Source of the DNA: Desulfovibrio sp. OttesenSCG-928-G15
GTDB lineage: Bacteria > Desulfobacterota > Desulfovibrionia > Desulfovibrionales > Desulfovibrionaceae
DNA length: 31,095 nucleotides
Assembly: GCA_030266525.1 (NCBI GenBank)
Contig: JAJDIC010000017.1
Coordinates: 1 to 31,095, forward strand
Reading direction: 5' to 3'
This document shows positions 26,208 through 31,095 of this stretch, one piece after another. Within the stretch, counting starts at the first letter, position 1, and each line of letters begins with the position of its first letter. The notes beneath the pieces were generated by a model, which had not been told where the DNA came from, did no database searches, and worked only from the letters and a program-made list of their open reading frames with translations. The position numbers and the translations under genes were made by a program.

Positions 26208-26256
26208 GGAAACGCCGGATTTTTTCTGCCAGAACTGCGTTGCTGCGCCGTTTTCA

Positions 26257-26290
26257 GGAGGGGGCAGGACTTTTCCGTCCTGTCCCCTCC
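26257..26290. terminator. 14-bp hairpin between convergent genes
   Basis: GGAGGGGGCAGGAC pairs with GTCCTGTCCCCTCC around TTTTCC with only one G-U pair. It lies 50 bases after the 5'-nucleotidase stop and 37 bases from the convergent gene's stop, so it probably ends both transcripts. A clear U-tract is missing on both strands. Confidence 0.6.
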
Positions 26291-26326
26291 TCTGGAAGCT
26301 GCTTGTGTCTTCTTTATAACGTCTCT

Positions 26327-27439
26327 TTATTGTTGCGCTTTCTTCTCAAAGGTCCCCTTGACAGTATAGCTGAACACCTTGGAGAAATCGGCGTTGATGC
26401 ACACATCCATGGCCCGCTTGGTATTGTTGAATATCATGCTGTAGGCGGTGTTGAAGTTGATGCCGGTGTTCTCGTCCATGTCGTTCACGGCCTTGATGCT
26501 TTCCAGCATTTCCCAGGCCTGTTTTTCAGAAACGACGCCCTTGTTCTTGTTCAGCGCAGCTCTCAGTATCTTGATCCGGTCTTCGCCGTCGCGGTACGCT
26601 TCTTTTACGTCCTTGCTGAGGAAGAAGTTTGTGACCGGCAGGCCGTAACCCTTGGAGCGGATAACCCGCAGTTCGTTTTTGACGTATTCCACAACAGCCC
26701 TGTCGCCGTGGGCGTCCACGATAAGAAAATGGAAGTTGGCGTTGGTCATGCCCTGCATGTCGTAAGCGCGAAGCACGTCTATCGCTTCATTCACGGTGGC
26801 TGCCTTGTCCAGCACAAAGCGGACGGCCATTGTGGTGGTCATGGACGGCTTGCCGGTGTTCTGGCGAAGTACTTCGGCCCCGGTTTGCAGCAATACCGCA
26901 ATGGACACGCCGGCGTCGTTGATGCCGTCTACCGCATAATAGGGCGCGGCCAGCAGGCGGGCGCGTTCTTGCAGACCGTCCGGCACGCTTTTCATGTAGT
27001 TCAGCAACGCACCGCTGGCCATGGCCAGGCTGGCGTGACCGTTTGCCGGCCTTGTGCGCACAAGGATGTTCTGGGCCAGGGCGAAATCCATATTGCGCCC
27101 TTGAATGTAGTCCCCGGCGGGGTTTTTGGCGGCAAAAGAGGAGCAGGCCAGCTTGAGCGACGTGGCCGGAAAGTCAAGGCCGTTAAGCAGCTTTTCCGAC
27201 ACAAAGGCCGCCAGGGCCGACTCGTCTTTTGCTCCTGTTTTCATCAGGCTGTCCAGGCCGTAATCCCCATAGTAGTCAAGAACGTAGAAATCTGTGTCCA
27301 CTTTCTGGACAGACTGCAAGGTTTTGAGCGCGTTCGCGCTGAAGGGCTGGCCGTTCAGGGTGGGAGCCTTGGCGGCGCAGCCGGCAAGCAGGACAAATAC
27401 GGTCAGCAGTGAAAGTAACCGTGCGTGTATTTTGAACAT
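26327..27439 (-). CDS. Lipoprotein of the choloylglycine hydrolase / linear amide C-N hydrolase (Ntn) family
   Basis: This 370-residue protein starts with a lipoprotein signal: VFVLLAGC with the lipid-anchored Cys at 21. Residues 22-98 form a spacer or pro-region. The Ntn-hydrolase core begins at Cys99 (LKLACSSFAAKN), the expected nucleophile after self-cleavage, with GRNMDF (Arg115, Asp118) in the place of the family's GRNMD motif and a YAVDGINDAGVSI segment (about 170-185) supplying the usual Asn. The family cleaves linear amides such as conjugated bile salts, penicillin V or N-acyl homoserine lactones. The start is the ATG at 27439 with AAGGAG six bases upstream; a TTG three bases earlier is less well spaced. 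A stand-alone gene, converging on the 5'-nucleotidase. Substrate is unknown. Confidence 0.85.
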   Translation of the reverse strand: MFKIHARLLSLLTVFVLLAGCAAKAPTLNGQPFSANALKTLQSVQKVDTDFYVLDYYGDYGLDSLMKTGAKDESALAAFVSEKLLNGLDFPATSLKLACSSFAAKNPAGDYIQGRNMDFALAQNILVRTRPANGHASLAMASGALLNYMKSVPDGLQERARLLAAPYYAVDGINDAGVSIAVLLQTGAEVLRQNTGKPSMTTTMAVRFVLDKAATVNEAIDVLRAYDMQGMTNANFHFLIVDAHGDRAVVEYVKNELRVIRSKGYGLPVTNFFLSKDVKEAYRDGEDRIKILRAALNKNKGVVSEKQAWEMLESIKAVNDMDENTGINFNTAYSMIFNNTKRAMDVCINADFSKVFSYTVKGTFEKKAQQ

Positions 27440-27505
27440 CAATAACTCCTTCTATACTGGTTGCATGTGTATTCATGTAGTACGGTTTTGAGGGGGCAAG
27501 CGCAA

Positions 27506-27519
27506 TATCGGAACCGATA
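27506..27519. promoter_or_regulatory. Inverted repeat TATCGG-AA-CCGATA, candidate operator
   Basis: Perfect 6-bp arms with a 2-base centre lie about 67 bases upstream of the choloylglycine-hydrolase-family start codon. No confident promoter was found near it. The rest of 27440-27762 holds a hairpin at 27694-27710 and no gene. Confidence 0.35.
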
Positions 27520-27693
27520 GTATCTTTAGCCGTTATGGGCGTTCCGCATTCAGTATATCGCGGTAATCGTCTCTCCCGCAATGCCCTAGTTGTCTGTATC
27601 AATTTCTTCGATGATCACAAAAACGCTTGCCGGATTTTTTCACCGCGTCTGAAAAGCTGGATTTTGAGGCAATAAGAGCAGCCTTTGGGGGTA

Positions 27694-27710
27694 GGCGGGC
27701 TTTGCCCGCC
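27694..27710 (-). terminator. Hairpin downstream of the small multidrug transporter gene
   Basis: GGCGGGC and GCCCGCC form a 7-bp perfect stem with a 3-base loop, 52 bases after the transporter stop. An overlapping alternative stem GCCG/CGGC (around 27708-27720) would compete with it. No U-tract follows, so the terminator role is moderate. Confidence 0.45.
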
Positions 27711-27762
27711 GTTAAGCGGCAAATCGCAACGTTACTCTGCTCTGACGGCCTGTCCTGATTGG

Positions 27763-28092
27763 CTACATATTCAACGACTTGGAAAAAAGGTGGATAATCA
27801 GCAGCCCCGCTAGAATGGCGCCGATGCCTGCTATCGCGGCGATGTCGAGCTTTTGCCCGAAGCAGACAAGGCCGATGAGCAGGATGAAGACCACGCCGAT
27901 ACCGCTCCACACTGCGTAAGCTATGCCGATGGGAATGGTGCGTATGGCCAGAGAAAAAAAGTAAAGGGACAGGCCGTAAGCAACAAGTACTCCTGTGGAT
28001 GGGATGGGACGGGTGAATCCTTCTGCAAGCTTCAGGGCAGCCGTTGCCGCTGCTTCGCAAAAAATGGCAAAGAATAATAAAACCCAGTTCAT
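27763..28092 (-). CDS. Small multidrug resistance (SMR) transporter, EmrE-like
   Basis: This 109-residue inner-membrane protein has four hydrophobic helices that fill nearly its whole length. It carries the SMR hallmarks: the essential membrane-embedded Glu13 in IFCEAAATAALKLAEGFTR, the IPIGIAYAVWSGIG loop, FGQKLD, and a final helix GIGAILAGLLIIHL. The AEGFTR and GIAYAVWSG stretches favour the EmrE/Qac branch over guanidinium exporters of the Gdx/SugE branch. It would act as a dimeric antiporter exchanging protons for cationic compounds. GGAGAAGCTCC precedes the ATG. No partner SMR gene or regulator is adjacent, and no guanidine riboswitch was recognised upstream. Confidence 0.93.
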   Translation of the reverse strand: MNWVLLFFAIFCEAAATAALKLAEGFTRPIPSTGVLVAYGLSLYFFSLAIRTIPIGIAYAVWSGIGVVFILLIGLVCFGQKLDIAAIAGIGAILAGLLIIHLFSKSLNM

Positions 28093-28134
28093 GGAGCTTC
28101 TCCGGTTGTGAAAATATGCGACAGGCCGAATTTT

Positions 28135-28176
28135 GCGTGCCGTGTATCGTGCGTGCCGTGTATCGTGTGTGCCGTA
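28135..28176. repeat. Tandem 16-bp repeat, about 2.6 copies
   Basis: GCGTGCCGTGTATCGT occurs at 28135-28150 and again without change at 28151-28166; a third partial copy (GTGTGCCGTA, 28167-28176) differs at one base. It lies in the spacer between the transporter gene and the methyltransferase-kinase gene, about 45 bases upstream of the transporter start. Confidence 0.85.
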
Positions 28177-28346
28177 ATCACGCCATGGTACAAAGATTGG
28201 TAACGGCTCCTTGTCTCATATCCGGCTTCCATACATCAAATAGCCCTCCTTTCACAACGTGGAATAGGGCCGTTTCTCTTTGCGGACTCCCGGTAACTGA
28301 TGCGCTGGGGGAATGCACCGCCATGACGAAGCTTGCGGGAGACTAC

Positions 28347-28372
28347 TTGACAAAAAGTATAACTTTTATACC
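28347..28372 (+). promoter_or_regulatory. TTGACA box with perfect palindrome GTATAA-CTT-TTATAC, candidate regulated promoter
   Basis: TTGACA (28347-28352) is followed at once by the 15-bp palindrome (28357-28371), about 50 bases before the ATG of the methyltransferase-kinase gene. TATACC inside the right arm is a possible -10, but the 14-base spacing is short, as in promoters that need a DNA-distorting activator. The palindrome could equally be a repressor operator. The remainder of 28093-28421 shows no gene apart from the tandem repeat. Confidence 0.45.
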
Positions 28373-28421
28373 GTAAGCAACGCGTGGGTCTTACCCACAG
28401 CCCGACCTCGAAGGAAACTGC

Positions 28422-29765
28422 ATGCGCTGGCGTTTGGAACAACTGGACAAGAACGGAATCAAGGGTTGGGTGTACGATTCGGAAAACCCTGAACGAATTT
28501 TTCAGGTGTTCGCCCTGCGTGGCAACACCATTGTCGGAAGCGCCTTTGCTTCCGAAAAAAGACCGGCTCTGGCGCAAGCAGGCCACCCCACGGACAGCTG
28601 CGGCTTTTCACTCTTGCCCGACGAATCTCCGGAAAGCCTTGTCATTATATGTCTGAACGCCTTTCCCGGTGGTAAGGACCTCATTCTGTATTCACCGAAC
28701 AAGGAAGCCATAGGCTCCCTGAGGCGTGCGTATCAAAGCTTTGATGCCGACTCCGGGGAAGGTAATTCCGAGTCGGCGAAAAAGCTTGCCGCGCTCAAGC
28801 TTCCCAGCTTGCAGGGGATGAAGGTTCTTGACCTTGGCTGCAATGAGGGCTTTTTCTGCCAACACGCGCTTGCGCAAGGGGCAAAACGGGTTGTCGGCGT
28901 AGATGCTTCCAACTGGTTCATAGAAAAGGCCAAAAACCTGGTTCCCAATTACTCCGCGCTTGAGGAAGAAGGCAGGCTGTCTTTTCTCCACTCGTCATGG
29001 TGGAATATTCCCGATGAGCGTTTTGATCTGATCCTGTTTCTTTCTGCCATTCACTATGAGACGCGGCAGAAGGAGTTTCTGGATTTTTTGCAAACCCGCC
29101 TTGCGCCGGGCGGGGTGCTGTGCCTTGAGTGCGGCGTTGTTCACCAGAAGGGCAAAAGATGGGTGTCTGTTGCCAGAAGTGTGGATACCTGCCGTTTTCC
29201 CACAGAGGAGATGCTGTTGCATACGCTGCTCTCCCGTTACGCTGTGCGCTATGCGGGGGCAAGCGTCATGCAGGCGGGCGACCCGATACCGCGAAGCATC
29301 TACCTTTGTACAGCCAAAAAACCTGTGGTGCTGATAGTGCGCGGCCCCAGCGGTTCTGGCAAAACCGTGGTCAGCAATCTGTTCGGTGACAAAGATATCC
29401 CGGTGATTGGCACGGATTCCTTTTTTACAAACCGTGCCACACTGGCCTTGGCCGGAGGCTTCCCGCTCTATGAATGCATTCGAAAAGAGCTGGACGGCAA
29501 CAGTTTGCACAAGGCAGGTCGTTTGTTGATCAGCAACAAACTGGTGAATGATTTTTGCAAAGAGTTTACGGCATCTCTGCCGCTTGATGAACCCCTCGTA
29601 TGCGTGGAGGGCGAAGTGTTTGCCTACGCCGCCATCTTTGAACGCCTGACAACTGAATTGCAAAACGCCGGGGCGGTAGCCTGGGACGTAACCCCAGCAG
29701 ACCCGGCCCAGCGCCGCAGAATGGAAGAAACATACCCAGCCGCCCCACAGCAAGAAGGCCGGTAA
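28422..29765 (+). CDS. Three-part protein: GW-type N-terminal module, SAM-dependent methyltransferase, P-loop kinase
   Basis: This 447-residue cytoplasmic protein has three parts. Residues 1-70 (NGIKGWVYD, then RPALAQAGHPTDSCGFSLLP) resemble a short module with a G-x-I-x-GW...R-x-x-L-x-x-x-G...GF pattern seen in some polysaccharide-related glycosyltransferases and sulfotransferases. Residues about 130-300 are a class I methyltransferase: motif I VLDLGCNEGFF (135-145), acidic end of strand 2 GVDASNW, and LAPGGVLCLECG. Residues 302-435 are a P-loop kinase-like domain: RGPSGSGKT (307-315), GTDSFF, a Glu-Gly-Glu segment (CVEGEVFAYA) and an Arg-rich lid (AQRRRMEE). AAGGA precedes the ATG at suitable spacing. 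The pair of activities recalls O-antigen-capping kinase-methyltransferases such as WbdD, though that kinase has a different fold. Function and substrate are not known; the C-terminus may be shortened. Confidence 0.8.
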   Translation: MRWRLEQLDKNGIKGWVYDSENPERIFQVFALRGNTIVGSAFASEKRPALAQAGHPTDSCGFSLLPDESPESLVIICLNAFPGGKDLILYSPNKEAIGSLRRAYQSFDADSGEGNSESAKKLAALKLPSLQGMKVLDLGCNEGFFCQHALAQGAKRVVGVDASNWFIEKAKNLVPNYSALEEEGRLSFLHSSWWNIPDERFDLILFLSAIHYETRQKEFLDFLQTRLAPGGVLCLECGVVHQKGKRWVSVARSVDTCRFPTEEMLLHTLLSRYAVRYAGASVMQAGDPIPRSIYLCTAKKPVVLIVRGPSGSGKTVVSNLFGDKDIPVIGTDSFFTNRATLALAGGFPLYECIRKELDGNSLHKAGRLLISNKLVNDFCKEFTASLPLDEPLVCVEGEVFAYAAIFERLTTELQNAGAVAWDVTPADPAQRRRMEETYPAAPQQEGR

Positions 29766-29835
29766 AGCTTTCGCCAATGGGCAGGGCGGTGTCCAGGCCG
29801 GGTCACTCTCTTTTTCGGGAGCGGTGGCAAAGCAG

Positions 29836-29931
29836 CTACCACTTGAGCTGGTCGGGAACAAGTCCAAGGGCGGCAGCTACTTTCTTCAAGGTGTTTATGC
29901 GCGGCCAATGTCTGCTGATTGTGTAGTCCTT
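29836..29931 (-). pseudogene. Remnant of an XRE-family helix-turn-helix regulator
   Basis: Directly after the stop of the small membrane protein and in the same frame, the minus strand encodes 31 residues ending at a TAG at 29838-29836. They contain TISR, then PRINTLKKVAAALGL and a final PDQLKW. This is the usual end of an XRE helix-turn-helix domain (recognition helix TISR..., then the 'P-x-I-x-T-L-x-K-V-A-x-A-L-G' helix). The linker between them, normally about E-R-G plus several residues, is shortened, and the upstream helices are missing. It is probably a decayed gene or the tail of one disrupted by the small ORF upstream. Stop-codon readthrough from the small ORF is possible but less likely. 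Confidence 0.55.
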
Positions 29932-30132
29932 CTACCTGCTGCGAGAACTCTTGAAAAAGTACCATCCTGCATAGATAAAGAAGAGCGTTGGCAACATACA
30001 TATCCAAAACAGGAGGCTGGGCATACCCATGGTGAAGAAAGTATCCAAAAGTGCATAGGCGAAGGGAATACTGAAAAATAGCACTATTAGGCCGATAAGG
30101 GGTATGATGAGGTTGAAGATGAAGCTGAACAT
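29932..30132 (-). CDS. Small two-helix membrane protein, function unknown
   Basis: This 66-residue protein has two hydrophobic segments: about residues 4-28 (IFNLIIPLIGLIVLFFSIPF) and about 40-58 (LLFWICMLPTLFFIYAGWYF), followed by a basic Ser/Arg tail. AGGGGG lies about nine bases before the ATG. It is 73 bases after the Bro-N/DinD-like gene on the same strand and runs straight into the helix-turn-helix remnant. No family was recognised. It could be a small phage or plasmid membrane protein; nothing in the sequence decides. Confidence 0.6.
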   Translation of the reverse strand: MFSFIFNLIIPLIGLIVLFFSIPFAYALLDTFFTMGMPSLLFWICMLPTLFFIYAGWYFFKSSRSR

Positions 30133-30205
30133 ATTTGGCCCCCTGCGGGTGCTGGAGCACTATGTGAATTGGCAGCAGCGGTAAGTTGAACAGGTCCTTG
30201 CCAGG

Positions 30206-31033
30206 CTACTCTTTTTTCACTGAAGGCAGGCCTGGGCGGTTGCCGGTCACTACCTTTTGCCCGGTCTTTGCTTCCAGCTCCTTTCGGGCTTTCTGGGATA
30301 TTTGCCCGCCAGCTTTCCCCGCTGCGGCGTTTTCCTGAAGGCCGGTAGCGTTCATGCTTTCGGCAATCTGGCGCGTGGAGAGTTCCGCCAGCGCGGTGAA
30401 AATAAGCTCCGCCTCGGTCATGTGGTCGCGCAGGTTTTGCGTTTCCAGCCCCTTGAGGTCTTTGTGCTGTTTGACGCTGACGCCAGACCATTCCTGGTGA
30501 ATGATGTTTGTGAGAATGGCGTATTCCTTGCCTTCTTTGACCTCGTGGTCTTTCCAGTAATCCGTGAGCTTGTTCCGGGTTTCCTGCCCCAGCATTCGTT
30601 GTTCAATCCACTTCTTGGAACGCCCATGCTTTTGCCACAACTCACGTGAGCGGTTCAGGGCAATTTCAGGGTCTGCCATTTCCTGTATGCGCTCATAGCC
30701 CACCTTGGCCAGCCAGAGCTTGATGGGTTCCGCCTTGGGACTGGGAACGGACTGCACGAGCCGAAGCAGGGTTTCTGCGTTGGCAACGTCAGTCAGTCTT
30801 TTCTTGCCGTCTTCGGCGGTCATCTTCAACTGGTAACAATCTGTTACCAGTTCACTGCCTTCTTTTTTCAGCCGTAACTTAAGATTTTTCCAATATTTCC
30901 GAGCTTGTTGGTAGTCGCCGGAGTCGGTCAGGATTTTGATAATATCCACCACGGAAAAGAACCATGCTTCGGCCTTTTCATCATACACGCGGCGGATGTG
31001 CTTTTCTTCAAAAATGGCGATATTGTCTTTCAT
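30206..31033 (-). CDS. Bro-N-domain protein with DinD-like C-terminal part
   Basis: This 275-residue protein begins with a Bro-N (prophage antirepressor type) domain: IRRVYDEKAEAWFFSVVDII, then YWKNLKLRLKKEG and LTDVANAETLLRLVQSVPSP. These are the usual DNA-binding elements of BRO and phage antirepressor proteins. The second half (EYAILTNIIHQEWSGVSVKQ, HKDLKGLETQNLRDHMTEAEL, TALAELSTRQIAE) matches the order of elements in E. coli DinD, which carries HQRKGLKKNQKILDHMGSTEL. DinD is a DNA-damage-inducible inhibitor of RecA activity. The ATG at 31033 has AAAGG upstream, and the frame is also open upstream to the window edge, so a longer product cannot be excluded. It suggests an accessory or prophage-related end of the window. 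No LexA box was seen within the 62 bases available upstream. Confidence 0.78.
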   Translation of the reverse strand: MKDNIAIFEEKHIRRVYDEKAEAWFFSVVDIIKILTDSGDYQQARKYWKNLKLRLKKEGSELVTDCYQLKMTAEDGKKRLTDVANAETLLRLVQSVPSPKAEPIKLWLAKVGYERIQEMADPEIALNRSRELWQKHGRSKKWIEQRMLGQETRNKLTDYWKDHEVKEGKEYAILTNIIHQEWSGVSVKQHKDLKGLETQNLRDHMTEAELIFTALAELSTRQIAESMNATGLQENAAAGKAGGQISQKARKELEAKTGQKVVTGNRPGLPSVKKE

Positions 31034-31095
31034 GGAATGGCCTTTGATGTTGAGACAGTTTTGAATGGAAGATTGAAGGTCACCGAAGCGGGCCT

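Noticed and set aside
26240..27412. 390-codon plus-strand frame opposite the amidase
   Set aside because: It begins inside a terminator hairpin and is antisense to a gene with a lipobox and Ntn motifs.
1..31095. tRNA, rRNA, CRISPR, insertion sequence or integrase
   Set aside because: No cloverleaf-like or rRNA-like sequence, regularly spaced repeats, transposase or recombinase frame was found by reading both strands; a covariance-model scan was not possible.

Overview
The window looks like chromosomal DNA of a flagellated, Gram-negative member of the Desulfovibrionaceae (Desulfovibrio-like). This is inferred from gene content and style: sigma-54 promoters in front of long hook and hook-associated genes, a DUF362 protein with two 4Fe-4S clusters, periplasmic and lipoprotein enzymes, and GC-rich genes separated by AT-rich spacers. 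No rRNA, tRNA, CRISPR array or insertion sequence was seen. The genus was not tested by any search.

Layout. (1) 1-2560, minus strand: a metallo-beta-lactamase/GAF/HD-GYP triple-domain protein whose stop codon abuts the start of a CHASE2-domain protein that runs off the window edge; together they look like a nucleotide second-messenger pair. (2) 3057-9791, plus strand: a tightly packed type I secretion operon (TolC-like outer membrane protein, ABC exporter with a degenerate C39-like N-terminus, HlyD-like adaptor) ending in a GT4 glycosyltransferase; no secreted substrate is visible. (3) 10170-12318: an OmpR-family response regulator and its sensor kinase. (4) 12447-22526: a flagellar block. 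A hook-protein paralogue on the minus strand and a FlgN-like/flgK/flgL operon on the plus strand diverge from an AT-rich spacer carrying one good sigma-54 promoter in each direction; a second hook protein (flgE) and the filament cap fliD follow. (5) 22708-24436, minus strand: DUF362 ferredoxin-like protein, then xanthine-guanine phosphoribosyltransferase. (6) 24654-26207: exported UshA-type 5'-nucleotidase, convergent with (7) a lipoprotein of the choloylglycine hydrolase/Ntn family (26327-27439) and an EmrE-like small multidrug transporter (27763-28092). (8) 28422-31095: a more accessory-looking end with a three-part protein (GW-type N-terminal module, SAM methyltransferase, P-loop kinase), a remnant of an XRE helix-turn-helix gene, a small two-helix membrane protein, and a Bro-N/DinD-like protein.

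How the genes work together: the flagellar genes supply hook, hook-filament junction and cap parts under sigma-54 control. The secretion operon plus glycosyltransferase suggests export, and perhaps glycan modification, of a surface protein encoded elsewhere. Gpt and the 5'-nucleotidase both bear on purine salvage but are not in one operon. The most unusual items are the methyltransferase-kinase fusion (28422-29765), the MBL-GAF-HD-GYP/CHASE2 pair, the Asp-box modules shared by FlgK and FlgL, and the lipoprotein Ntn-hydrolase with a long pro-region.
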